Assembly: GCA_003513495.1 (NCBI GenBank)
Contig: DOPM01000033.1
Location: 6,674-70,673, forward strand
DNA from: Desulfosporosinus sp.
GTDB taxonomy: Bacteria; Bacillota; Desulfitobacteriia; Desulfitobacteriales; Desulfitobacteriaceae
Length of the DNA: 64,000 nt
Direction: 5' to 3'
Within the stretch, counting starts at the first letter, position 1. Each line of letters opens with the position of its first letter. Shown here one piece after another: positions 8,553 through 17,238 of the stretch. Both the position numbers and the translations under genes were made by a program. A model generated the notes under the pieces. That model saw nothing but the letters and a program-made list of their open reading frames with translations. It searched no databases and was not told where the DNA came from.

Positions 8553-9812
8553 ATGTACGATAGCGAATTATTAGTTTGGCGGAACCTTATGGAAGATGGA
8601 ACACAGTGCCTTGGAGATGAACAGTATCTTAAAGCAGAAAGCTATTTTGTTCAGGGCCTATTAAAAGCGTATGAATTAACTGTTCCAGAAATCGTGGCAT
8701 TTACATTACGCCTCCTCGCGACCGTAAGGGTGCGCCTGGGCAATTTAGAATTTGCAGAAGCAGGGTTTAACGAAGCCTTACAGATTTGTCAAGAAATCCA
8801 GAATGCTAAGGGTATGGCCGAAGCCTGGGCAGGGTTAGCAAGTATCTCGGTGAAAAAGGGCAGGCTAAAAGAAGCCGCTGAAGATTATGAGCGAGCAATA
8901 GCAATCTACCCAACTGCATCTCCTCAGTTAAGGCTCAGTATGCTCTATGCCGATCTTGGGCAAGTTTATGCTGTACTTGAAGAATGGACGAGTGCAAAGA
9001 GGGCATACTCACAAGCAGTAGAGCTCTGTCGTTCCTACGGCTTTCCCAAAGGGGAGGCAGAGTTAGATGTCCTTTCTGGAGAATTGTGTTTTCGATTAGG
9101 GCAAAAAACTGAAGCTCTAGTAAATTTAAAACACGCTTGTCAACTATTTGCTCAAATACAAGATATGGCCGCTCTATCAACAGCCCTTCAATATTTAGCT
9201 TTACTTTACTTCGACCAAAATGAAATATATTTGGCTTTCGAAAATCAGCAAAGGGCGGTAGCCCTTTGTTTACAGTTCGAAACGCAAGAGATTATTAGTG
9301 AGAGTTGCTATTTCTTAAGTAAAATTGAGCAAAATTTAGAAAATTTCAAGGAAGCTAAATATTATCTTGAATTGTCAATTCAGAATTATCCTAAGCAGAA
9401 TTTAGACCTGGCTATGCGATACCTAAGTCTTGGAAACTTACTATTTATTTCTATGGATTTTGCCAAATCTGAATTATACTATTTAAAAGCCCTAAATCTC
9501 TTTGAAGCATGTCATGATGAGCAGCGTGTTAGCGAAGTATATGAGGCTTTGGGCCTCCTAAAAGGAATGCAGCAAACAGATAGTTCGCTATACGTTTATG
9601 ATAAATCTGAAGACCGATCTCAACTCCATGGGGAGTTTACAATAGAAGCACTCATACATTTAGCAGAGTTCTACGAAAGGCGTCGTAACGATCGGGATGC
9701 CTTAGAGTGCTACTGGAAGGCGCTAAAAAGGGGACGGGAAGCGGAAATGTCAACAGATTGGATAGAATATAGAGTCCAGCAGGTTTCGAAACGTCTTCGG
9801 AGGAAGAAGTAG
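8553..9812 (+). CDS. Tetratricopeptide-repeat protein
   Basis: This 419-residue cytosolic protein is made almost entirely of TPR helix pairs. Clear units include AEAGFNEALQICQEI, AAEDYERAIAIYP, AKRAYSQAVELCRSYG and AFENQQRAVALC, spaced 36-40 residues apart. No signal peptide or enzymatic domain is seen. The ATG at 8553 follows GGAGGGG; the longer reading from 8499 begins right behind a TATAAT-like box (8492-8497) and lacks a binding site. TPR proteins mediate protein-protein contacts, and in spore-formers some are peptide-sensing regulators, but no DNA-binding domain is present here. Its partner is unknown. Confidence 0.75.
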   Translation: MYDSELLVWRNLMEDGTQCLGDEQYLKAESYFVQGLLKAYELTVPEIVAFTLRLLATVRVRLGNLEFAEAGFNEALQICQEIQNAKGMAEAWAGLASISVKKGRLKEAAEDYERAIAIYPTASPQLRLSMLYADLGQVYAVLEEWTSAKRAYSQAVELCRSYGFPKGEAELDVLSGELCFRLGQKTEALVNLKHACQLFAQIQDMAALSTALQYLALLYFDQNEIYLAFENQQRAVALCLQFETQEIISESCYFLSKIEQNLENFKEAKYYLELSIQNYPKQNLDLAMRYLSLGNLLFISMDFAKSELYYLKALNLFEACHDEQRVSEVYEALGLLKGMQQTDSSLYVYDKSEDRSQLHGEFTIEALIHLAEFYERRRNDRDALECYWKALKRGREAEMSTDWIEYRVQQVSKRLRRKK

Positions 9813-9922
9813 TTGGGATATTTCCAAAATATTATATGAATTAGCTTTATAAATCATAAGAATTAAGTTAGAATACAACTATAGATGTTGCTACTGATAG
9901 GGGACGGGGGGGATATCAAGAG

Positions 9923-10450
9923 ATGAGAGAGGAAGATTCGATCCTTCTCGAATGCTTGGAAGACGTGTATCTCATTTTCGAAAAAGCCTTAAAGAAGGCC
10001 TATCAAGTTCGTTCAATTCATGTTCAGAAATTTGATCAACTACTTGTTGAAATTAGAAGCGAGCGACGGATTTTTGAGGACATTTCAATACCCGCTCGGC
10101 TAATAGTCGAGCAACTCTTAGAATCCCAGTTCAAAGTTGGACAGGTTGCCATTGAAGCAGAACGTCTTAAACAATCCTTTGCCAGCGTTGCTCATGTTAA
10201 AGTTGAAGAGTTCGGAATAATATGTGTAAAATTGGGAGAGTTGGAAGTATCTTGGCGAGATGGAAACTATTCCCACTACCTTTACCCAGATAAAGTTGAG
10301 CTAAGAGCTAACGATGAGAAATCATCGATTAAGCTGTTTTTTTCTATATCCTTTAACCGTCAAACCCTGGAACGGTTTCCAGAAATACTAACATCTCCAA
10401 ACGTTGTCTATATCCATCCTCAACTTGAAAAATGGATACGGAAGGTGTAA
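9923..10450 (+). CDS. Unrecognised protein coupled to cobO
   Basis: I do not recognise this 175-residue protein. The first half (about residues 1-90) is predicted helical, rich in Glu, Leu and Lys. The second half is beta-prone, with KLGELEVSWRDGNYSHYLYP and a final IHPQLEKWIRKV. There is no signal peptide, membrane segment or cysteine cluster. A G-rich site (GGGACGGGGGG) precedes the ATG. Its stop is one base before the cobO start, so the two are probably co-translated. This suggests, without proving, a link to corrinoid handling. Confidence 0.7.
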   Translation: MREEDSILLECLEDVYLIFEKALKKAYQVRSIHVQKFDQLLVEIRSERRIFEDISIPARLIVEQLLESQFKVGQVAIEAERLKQSFASVAHVKVEEFGIICVKLGELEVSWRDGNYSHYLYPDKVELRANDEKSSIKLFFSISFNRQTLERFPEILTSPNVVYIHPQLEKWIRKV

Positions 10451-10451
10451 T

Positions 10452-10985
10452 ATGTCAAATCTAACTCAAGGACTCGTCCAGATTTATACAGGAAATGGTA
10501 AGGGGAAATCAACAGCGGCCTTTGGTTTAGCCTTACGGGCAGTTGGGCATGGTTTTAAGGTTTATATTATTCAGTTCATGAAGGGAAACGATAGCTACGG
10601 TGAGCTCGATGGAGTGAAGCGTTTAAGTCCTGAATGTCAGCTTGAAAACTTTGGTGGGCCGGGATGGGTACACAAAGGAGAATATCTTGAAGAGAATATT
10701 CAAGAAGCCGAAAAAGCCTTTTTAAGAGCTCAAGAAGTTGTTCTTTCAGGGAAGTGGGATCTTGTTATTTTAGATGAACTAGTGAATGCTATTTGGTTTG
10801 AACTAATTCCAGAAAATAAAGTTATGGAACTGCTGAGTAGTAAACCATCCCATGTAGAACTGATCATGACCGGGCGAAATGCTTCCCAGGCATTAATTGA
10901 AAGAGCTGATTTAGTGACAGAAATGGTTCAAAGAAAGCATCCCTATGAAAAAGGTATTATGGCGCGAAAAGGAATCGAGTATTAA
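10452..10985 (+). CDS. cobO: Cob(I)yrinic acid a,c-diamide adenosyltransferase
   Basis: This 177-residue protein is a CobA/CobO/BtuR-type ATP:corrinoid adenosyltransferase, which attaches the 5'-deoxyadenosyl group to reduced corrinoids on the way to adenosylcobalamin. The P-loop GNGKGKST (about residues 14-21) is the family's variant Walker A. QFMKG, the WDLVILDELVNA segment with its acidic pair, and the terminal HPYEKGIMARKGIEY match family positions. The ATG at 10452 is chosen because GGAAGGTG lies just upstream; the in-frame start at 10404 overlaps the preceding gene. No other cobalamin gene is nearby, so it may serve salvage. Confidence 0.92.
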   Translation: MSNLTQGLVQIYTGNGKGKSTAAFGLALRAVGHGFKVYIIQFMKGNDSYGELDGVKRLSPECQLENFGGPGWVHKGEYLEENIQEAEKAFLRAQEVVLSGKWDLVILDELVNAIWFELIPENKVMELLSSKPSHVELIMTGRNASQALIERADLVTEMVQRKHPYEKGIMARKGIEY

Positions 10986-11015
10986 TTCCATAGTTTCACG
11001 CATTAACGATAAAGG

Positions 11016-11048
11016 AAAAACATCTCTTAGGAGGTGTTTTTTGTTTTC
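11016..11048 (+). terminator. Terminator after cobO
   Basis: A stem of about ten pairs with wobbles (AAAACATCTC with GAGGTGTTTT) around a TTAG loop is followed by a T-rich stretch. Confidence 0.8.
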
Positions 11049-11172
11049 GTGCTCCATGCATGGCGATTAATAAGTATACATATATGATCAATGACTTATC
11101 TTCTTCGACAAAGCATATATATTAAGTATTATCCCGACAAGTCTTGCTGATGTTAGAGAAGGGAGGGCTACT

Positions 11173-13074
11173 ATGGAAGTCATTAAGTGGCTGCGTGAGT
11201 ATCGTGAAGTAGAGGCTGCACTGGTTTGGAGTGGTACATTTGCTGACTATTTGCAAATGGTTACTAAAAATCCCAACTTAGCGCTGCATGCCCATGCTCG
11301 AATCTATGAGATGATTAAAGCGGCCGGGGTTGAAACAATTGGAGATCAAAAAAAGTACAAATTCTTTGACAAAGAACTTTTTGGGTTGGATAAAACGTTG
11401 GAGCGCCTAATCGAAGAGTATTTCCATAGTGCAGCTAAACGTTTAGACGTCCGTAAACGGATCTTATTGTTGATGGGGCCGGTAAGTGGTGGAAAATCGA
11501 CTATTGTAAGCCTACTGAAACGAGGACTTGAAGAATTTACACGTACTGAAGAAGGAGCAGTCTATGCCATCGATGGATGCCCGATGCATGAAGATCCTCT
11601 GCATTTATTGCCAGTGTCCTTACGTCAACAATTTGAAGAAATGTACGGAATCCGTATCGAAGGGAATCTTTGTCCCGTATGTCGCTTGCGTTTGGATGAA
11701 GAGTTTGGTAGTGAAGTGGAACGTTTTCCAATAAGAAGAATCCTGTTTTCTGAGGAGCAACGGGTAGGGGTTGGAACATTTACTCCTTCAGACCCAAAAT
11801 CACAAGATATTGCCGACTTAACAGGATCCATTGATTTTTCTTCGATTACAGAATATGGATCTGAATCCGATCCGCGTGCTTACCGATTCGATGGAGAGCT
11901 TAACAAAGCAAATAGAGGCTTAATGGAGTTCCAGGAAATGCTAAAATCTGATGAGAAGTTTCTCTGGAATCTGCTTAGTCTCTCTCAGGAAGGGAATTTT
12001 AAAGCAGGTCGCTTTGCCCTAATTTCCGCCGATGAATTAGTTATCGCTCACACCAATGAAAATGAATATAGAGCCTTTATTGGGAATAAAAAGAATGAAG
12101 CATTGCAGTCCAGAATTATAGTAATGCCAATTCCTTATAATCTTCGTGTCAGTGATGAAATAAAGATTTACGAAAAATTGATTAGTCAAAGTGACATTCG
12201 TAATGTACACTTGGCTCCTCATAGTCTTTGGGCGACCTCTGTCTTTAGTGTTCTTTCCCGTTTAAAACCCTCAAAAAAGCAAGGAATGGATTTAGTCAAG
12301 AAGTTGCGAATCTATGATGGGGAAGATGTGGAGGGATTTAATCAAAAGGATATCAAAGAGTTGGCTATGGAAGGAGAAGAACAAGGGGAAGGTATGAGCG
12401 GTGTGGATCCGCGATATGTAATCAACCGAATATCAACAGCCTTAATCCGAGATGAGCATGCTTGTATCAATGCCTTAGATATTTTAAGGGCTTTAAAAGA
12501 CGGGTTATCTCAGCATACATCGATTATGAAAGAAGAAAAGGAAAATCTGCTCAATCTGATTGCAGTGGCCCGACGAGAATATGACGAAATGGCTAAGAAA
12601 GAAGTTCAGAAGGCTTTTGTCTATGCCTACGAAGAATCTGCTAAGTCATTGCTGAATAATTACCTAGATAATGTAGAGGCCTTCTGTAACTCTACAAAAA
12701 TCTACGATTCAATTACGGGTGAGGAATTAGCCCCTGACGAACAACTCATGCGCAGCATTGAAGAGCAGATTGGTGTTTCGGAAAATGCTAAGAAAACCTT
12801 CCGAGAGGAAATTCTAATTCGGATCTCCATGTATGCTCGGAAAGGCAAAACCTTTGGCTATGAATCCCATGAACGCTTGAAAGAAGCGATTGAGAAGAAG
12901 TTGTTCGCAGATCTTAAGGATATTGTAAAGATCACTACATCAGTCTCTCATCCAGATCAGGAGCAACTGAGACGAATTAATAATGTTATGGATCGACTCG
13001 TAAAAGAGCATGGATATTGCCCAATCTGTGCCAATGAGATTGTGAAGTATGTTGGGGCCCTCCTTAACCGGTAG
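11173..13074 (+). CDS. prkA: PrkA-type AAA+ protein / serine protein kinase
   Basis: This 633-residue cytosolic protein is PrkA (YeaG in enterics). The N-terminal AAA+ region (about residues 20-380) carries Walker A GPVSGGKS at 102-109 and the family-specific IDGCPMHEDPLHLLP and LCPVC motifs. The C-terminal region resembles the PrkA kinase-like domain and ends with HGYCPICANEIV. PrkA is expressed during sporulation or starvation. It has been reported to phosphorylate proteins, and an ATP-dependent protease role has also been proposed. AAGGGAGGG precedes the ATG. It heads the operon prkA-yhbH-spoVR with a 16-base gap to yhbH. Confidence 0.95.
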   Translation: MEVIKWLREYREVEAALVWSGTFADYLQMVTKNPNLALHAHARIYEMIKAAGVETIGDQKKYKFFDKELFGLDKTLERLIEEYFHSAAKRLDVRKRILLLMGPVSGGKSTIVSLLKRGLEEFTRTEEGAVYAIDGCPMHEDPLHLLPVSLRQQFEEMYGIRIEGNLCPVCRLRLDEEFGSEVERFPIRRILFSEEQRVGVGTFTPSDPKSQDIADLTGSIDFSSITEYGSESDPRAYRFDGELNKANRGLMEFQEMLKSDEKFLWNLLSLSQEGNFKAGRFALISADELVIAHTNENEYRAFIGNKKNEALQSRIIVMPIPYNLRVSDEIKIYEKLISQSDIRNVHLAPHSLWATSVFSVLSRLKPSKKQGMDLVKKLRIYDGEDVEGFNQKDIKELAMEGEEQGEGMSGVDPRYVINRISTALIRDEHACINALDILRALKDGLSQHTSIMKEEKENLLNLIAVARREYDEMAKKEVQKAFVYAYEESAKSLLNNYLDNVEAFCNSTKIYDSITGEELAPDEQLMRSIEEQIGVSENAKKTFREEILIRISMYARKGKTFGYESHERLKEAIEKKLFADLKDIVKITTSVSHPDQEQLRRINNVMDRLVKEHGYCPICANEIVKYVGALLNR

Positions 13075-13090
13075 AGAGAAGGGGATTAGT

Positions 13091-14233
13091 ATGGCGGATG
13101 ATATCATCGTGAATCGTGATGATTGGACTTTGCATCGCAAAGGGCATCTTGACCAGACCAGGCATAAAGAAAAGGTCGAAGAAGTCATTAAGCAACAAAT
13201 GGGAGATCTGATTGTCGATGAGAGTATCATCTTAACCGATGGTAAAAAAAGCACGAAGATTCCCATGCGTTCTCTTGAAGAATTTCGCTTTCGCTATGAT
13301 TTTAATAAGCAGAATCATACGGGGCAAGGAACCAAAAAAATGTCGCCAGGAGATATCCTTGGGCGGGATCAAGGTAAAGGGAAAGGTAAAGGAGGTGCAG
13401 GGAGCGGAGCTGGTGAAGAGCCGGGCCAGGATATTTATGAAGCTGAAGTTACTTATGAAGATCTAGCAAATATCCTCTTTGAAGAATTAAAGCTGCCCAA
13501 CTTGGATGATAAAAAAAGACCACTCATTGCTCATGATCGTCCTGAGTTTAACGATGTACGTAAAAAAGGTCTAATGGCTAATGTGGACAAAAAACGTACG
13601 TTGCTCGAAAGTATCAAAAGGCAGGCCTTCTCCAGGAAGCAAGATAAAGATGCCAAATTGAAAATATCACCTGAAGACCTACGTTTTAAGACTTGGGAAA
13701 CTCGACCAAATTTTGAAACTAACGCGGTCATTCTGGCAATGATGGATACCTCAGGCTCCATGGGGCAATTTGAAAAATATATCTCCCGAACATTCTTCTT
13801 TTGGATGGTACGGTTCTTGCGCTTAAAATACGAAAACGTGGAAATGCGTTTCTTAGCGCATCACACTGAGGCAAAAGAGGTGACCGAGGAGGAGTTCTTT
13901 ACTCGCGGAGAAAGTGGAGGTACCCGCTGTTCCTCAGTTTATAGATATGCCTTGGATTTAATTGAGAGAGAGTATCCACCGGCCCATTATAATATCTATC
14001 CTGTTCATTTTACAGATGGAGATAATATTGGTTCGGATAATACCCGAGCCTTAACACTGATGAAAAACTTGGTCGAAGTAAGTCAGATTGTGGGCTATGG
14101 TGAAATTTTAAGGACACATTACTCCAGTACTTTAATGTCAACGTTAAAGCGCATTTCCGATCCCAAATTACGTCTTGTAACCATCAGAGATCGTAATGAG
14201 GTATATGATGCGCTTAAAACGGTATTCTCTTGA
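13091..14233 (+). CDS. yhbH: YhbH family protein (DUF444)
   Basis: This 380-residue protein is the conserved partner of PrkA (YeaH in enterics). The N-terminus (MADDIIVNRDDWTLHRKGHLDQ-like) is typical. A Gly/Lys-rich linker (about residues 97-116) precedes a von Willebrand A-like domain whose MIDAS motif is MMDTSGSMG near residue 217. The family takes part in sporulation or stress responses; the molecular role is not settled. The ATG at 13091 follows AGAGAAGGGG; an in-frame ATG at 13049 overlaps prkA and has no such site. It is the middle gene of the unit, 36 bases before spoVR. Confidence 0.93.
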   Translation: MADDIIVNRDDWTLHRKGHLDQTRHKEKVEEVIKQQMGDLIVDESIILTDGKKSTKIPMRSLEEFRFRYDFNKQNHTGQGTKKMSPGDILGRDQGKGKGKGGAGSGAGEEPGQDIYEAEVTYEDLANILFEELKLPNLDDKKRPLIAHDRPEFNDVRKKGLMANVDKKRTLLESIKRQAFSRKQDKDAKLKISPEDLRFKTWETRPNFETNAVILAMMDTSGSMGQFEKYISRTFFFWMVRFLRLKYENVEMRFLAHHTEAKEVTEEEFFTRGESGGTRCSSVYRYALDLIEREYPPAHYNIYPVHFTDGDNIGSDNTRALTLMKNLVEVSQIVGYGEILRTHYSSTLMSTLKRISDPKLRLVTIRDRNEVYDALKTVFS

Positions 14234-14269
14234 GATTAGGATGAAGAGGGGTAAAGCTAGGAGGGAGTC

Positions 14270-15736
14270 ATGGACAATGAGATGCGAGCCTTAAATACTA
14301 TGGCGCAAGATATCGCGCAAGTGGCCCGTGGCATGGGACTTGATTTCTATCCTGTGAATTTTGAAATCGTTCCGGCGGAGGCCTTATATACCTTTGGTGC
14401 CTATGGAATGCCGGTACGATTTACGCATTGGAGCTTCGGTAAAGCTTTTTACAGGATGAAGTTACAGTATGATCTTAATTTAAGTCGAATTTATGAATTG
14501 GTCATTAATACCAACCCAGCCTATGCTTTTCTGTTGGAGGGGAATCGATTAATACAAAACAAACTTGTGATTGGGCATGTATACGCACATGTTGATTTCT
14601 TTAAGAATAATCACTACTTCTCACGTACTCCTAAAGATATGGTTGAACGCATGAGTGCCCATGCTGACAGAATCCATGCCTATGAAATCCGTTATGGTCG
14701 GGATAAAGTCGAGCAAGTCATGGATGCGGTCCTAGCAATTCAAGAGCATGTGGATTATCGTTCTCATATCGGACCTGTCCAGGAGTCTGATAATCAACCT
14801 AAGTTTATTGTTCGAGACAAGGAGGAAAGGCATAGTTGTCAAGGTAATGCTTGTACTGGCAAATGCCCCGGAAACTCTGCCAGCCAATCTAAAGGCAGTC
14901 GGCAGAAGACTAGACAGAATAGCATATCTTCGCCCTACGAAGATTTATGGGAAGATCTGTTAGACGATGAATGTGAATCACCATCCCAGCAAGAATTCGA
15001 AGATCTGTTGCTATATATTATTAAGTTTGCCCCTGGATTGGAGGAATGGCAAAAAGATATTGTCAGTATTGTGCGTGAAGAATCCTTGTATTTTTATCCG
15101 CAGATTGAAACAAAAATTATCAATGAAGGATGGGCCACCTTTTGGCATGCTAAAATTATGAGAGAACTAGATCTAACGGATGCAGAATCTCTAGAATTTG
15201 CTGTTATGCACAGCCAAGTCGTTCAACCGTCCCGATTAGGATTAAATCCTTATTACTTGGGAGTCAAGATATGGGATTATCTGGCTAAAGAAAAAACGAT
15301 AGATGAACTATTCGAACTACGGGAGACCGAAAATGACCTTTCCTTTATTCGTAATCACCTTAGCAAGAAATTAGTTGAGGATCTAAACTTATTCAATTTT
15401 AGAAAGGTTGGTGCCCACTGGCAGGTTACAGAAAATGAATGGGAGAAAGTACGGGATAATTTAGTAAAACAATTAGTTAATGGGGGGCATCCACGGATTG
15501 TCGTTCTTGAGGGGGACTACGAAGGCAAAGGAGGACTATATCTTAAACATTGTCATGAAGGAACTGATCTAGATATTGTATATCTGGAGAAAACCCTAAC
15601 TCTTGTTCAGTCGCTTTGGGGAAAGTCCGTCGCCCTGGAGACTATAGTCGATGGCAAGAAATATATCTACGAATCGTCGAACCGAATAGTAAGTCGTCGT
15701 CTTGCAGGCAAAACTCAAGGAAATGATGAAACGTAA
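14270..15736 (+). CDS. spoVR: SpoVR family protein
   Basis: This 488-residue protein is SpoVR (YcgB in enterics), which in Bacillus affects spore cortex formation. The start region (FYPVNFEIVPAEALYTFGAYGMP), NHYFSRTPKDMVERMSAHADRI and INEGWATFWHAKIMRELDL are family hallmarks, the last one being highly conserved. A low-complexity, cysteine-containing insert lies at about residues 185-215 (HSCQGNACTGKCPG). AGGAGGGAG precedes the ATG. It closes the operon and is followed by a 16-bp hairpin. Confidence 0.94.
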   Translation: MDNEMRALNTMAQDIAQVARGMGLDFYPVNFEIVPAEALYTFGAYGMPVRFTHWSFGKAFYRMKLQYDLNLSRIYELVINTNPAYAFLLEGNRLIQNKLVIGHVYAHVDFFKNNHYFSRTPKDMVERMSAHADRIHAYEIRYGRDKVEQVMDAVLAIQEHVDYRSHIGPVQESDNQPKFIVRDKEERHSCQGNACTGKCPGNSASQSKGSRQKTRQNSISSPYEDLWEDLLDDECESPSQQEFEDLLLYIIKFAPGLEEWQKDIVSIVREESLYFYPQIETKIINEGWATFWHAKIMRELDLTDAESLEFAVMHSQVVQPSRLGLNPYYLGVKIWDYLAKEKTIDELFELRETENDLSFIRNHLSKKLVEDLNLFNFRKVGAHWQVTENEWEKVRDNLVKQLVNGGHPRIVVLEGDYEGKGGLYLKHCHEGTDLDIVYLEKTLTLVQSLWGKSVALETIVDGKKYIYESSNRIVSRRLAGKTQGNDET

Positions 15737-15752
15737 GAGGGGATACCACTAG

Positions 15753-15788
15753 TTCAAAACAGATGCTAGAAATAGCATCTGTTTTGAA
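15753..15788 (+). terminator. Hairpin terminator of the prkA operon
   Basis: Perfect 16-bp arms (15753-15768 and 15773-15788) flank a GAAA tetraloop. No strong T-run follows, but the position directly after spoVR fits termination. Confidence 0.75.
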
Positions 15789-15904
15789 CATTAAATAGAG
15801 GATTTTAGGTAATCAGGGTAGAATTTATAATATTAGGTCGAAGTTATTCTATGCCCTGGTTTTGCACCAGGTGTAATAGGGGTATTAAGGAAGGCAGGCA
15901 GGGC

Positions 15905-16516
15905 ATGCAAGGACTAGAGCAGTATTTAACAGACATAATTTATCAGTTTAGGTATGTCGGCTTATTTAGTTTACTTACATGCGGCCTGGTTGGTATACCA
16001 GTGCCGGATGAATTTCTAATGACGTTTAGCGGATTTCAAACGTCATTAGGAAGAATGGATTTTGGTAAAACGCTTATGGTTGCAACCTTAGGGAGTTTTT
16101 TGGGAATGAACTTGAGTTATTGGATTGGAAGAAGGCTGGGAATTCCTTTCTTGCACAAAGCTGCACCCTATCTTCATCTTAATGAAAAAAAGATTGCGCG
16201 GGCTGAGCATTGGTTTCAGTGTTACGGGGACCGGCTGATTGTCATTGGATACTTTTTTCCTGGATTTCGTCATTTTACAGCGTACTTTTCTGGGATGAGT
16301 AAGTTGTCTTATGGACGCTATGTTGTGTTGGCAGGGATTGGTGCTTTTATTTGGGCCTTAACATTTATAACACTCGGACGAATCCTTGGAGAACACTGGC
16401 AAAAAATTACCCATATCTTGCACCATTACTTGGCTCGGAGTGGTGTTGTTCTGGCCATTATTGTATTTTTTATCTATCTCTATACTGCAAAAACAAGGCA
16501 GGATAACTCCTGCTAA
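15905..16516 (+). CDS. DedA family membrane protein
   Basis: This 203-residue polytopic protein belongs to the DedA/SNARE-associated family. Hallmarks are GIPVPDEFLMTFSG, ATLGSFLGMNLSYWIGRRLG and the FPGFRHFTAYFSGMSKLSYGRY region (about residues 118-140), whose Phe-Arg and Gly residues are conserved. Bacterial DedA proteins help recycle lipid carriers (undecaprenyl phosphate) or phospholipids across the membrane; the substrate here is unknown. The ATG at 15905 follows AAGGAAGG, whereas the ATG at 15851 lies in a small hairpin and would add 18 unusual residues. The shorter start also gives the usual family length. Confidence 0.85.
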   Translation: MQGLEQYLTDIIYQFRYVGLFSLLTCGLVGIPVPDEFLMTFSGFQTSLGRMDFGKTLMVATLGSFLGMNLSYWIGRRLGIPFLHKAAPYLHLNEKKIARAEHWFQCYGDRLIVIGYFFPGFRHFTAYFSGMSKLSYGRYVVLAGIGAFIWALTFITLGRILGEHWQKITHILHHYLARSGVVLAIIVFFIYLYTAKTRQDNSC

Positions 16517-16625
16517 TTATATCTAATTTATATCTTATAAAAATATTTTCCATACATTAGGGAAAGTTCAATTCCAGTGGTATAATATTAGGGATAAAAA
16601 ACCCAACATAAAGGAGGTCACTCAG

Positions 16626-17144
16626 GTGACAAATGAAACGACTCAGAACCAGGACATAAAACAAAACCCAATAGTACTTATTGAAATGGAAAACGGGAAT
16701 ACGATTAAAATCGAGCTTTATCCGTCAATAGCACCCGAAACAGTTCAAAATTTCGTGTCGCTTGTTTCTGAAGGCTTTTATGATGGTCTCATATTCCATC
16801 GCTGTATCCCAGGCTTTATGATTCAAGGTGGAGATCCCAACGGAACAGGAATGGGTGGAAGTAAACAAACAATCCGAGGCGAGTTTACAGCCAACGGATT
16901 TAAAAATGATTTAAAACATGATCGCGGTGTAATATCCATGGCTCGGACCTCAGCGCCTAATTCTGCTAGTTCTCAATTTTTTATTGTTGTCAAAGCTTCA
17001 AGTCACTTAGATGGTCAATACGCTTCCTTTGGTAAAGTGCTCGAAGGCATGGAAGAGGTCGATCGAATTGTAAGTGTACCGAAAGATCGGGGAGATAAGC
17101 CCTTAGAAGATCAGAGGATGAAGAAAGTTACCCTTCAATCCTAG
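16626..17144 (+). CDS. Peptidyl-prolyl cis-trans isomerase, cyclophilin type
   Basis: This 172-residue cytosolic cyclophilin speeds proline isomerisation during protein folding. The core runs from about residue 18. Family motifs are FVSLVSEGFYDGLIFHRCIPGFMIQGGDPNGTGMGG (catalytic Arg in FHR), RGVISMARTSAPNSASSQFFI and HLDGQYASFGKVLEGMEEVD. There is no signal peptide. The GTG start follows AAAGGAGGT. A TATAAT box lies at 16581-16586. A hairpin follows the gene, so it is probably monocistronic. Confidence 0.93.
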   Translation: MTNETTQNQDIKQNPIVLIEMENGNTIKIELYPSIAPETVQNFVSLVSEGFYDGLIFHRCIPGFMIQGGDPNGTGMGGSKQTIRGEFTANGFKNDLKHDRGVISMARTSAPNSASSQFFIVVKASSHLDGQYASFGKVLEGMEEVDRIVSVPKDRGDKPLEDQRMKKVTLQS

Positions 17145-17175
17145 TTATAATTTAGACGTTTTAAGGTATTCTATA

Positions 17176-17208
17176 GCAGAAGAGGAGGGCCATGCCCTCT
17201 TCTTCTGC
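17176..17208 (+). terminator. Terminator after the cyclophilin gene
   Basis: A 15-bp stem with one G-T wobble (17176-17190 with 17194-17208) closes a 3-nt loop. No long T-run follows. Confidence 0.65.
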
Positions 17209-17238
17209 ATATATATCATAAATAGATAGAGGTGCCAT

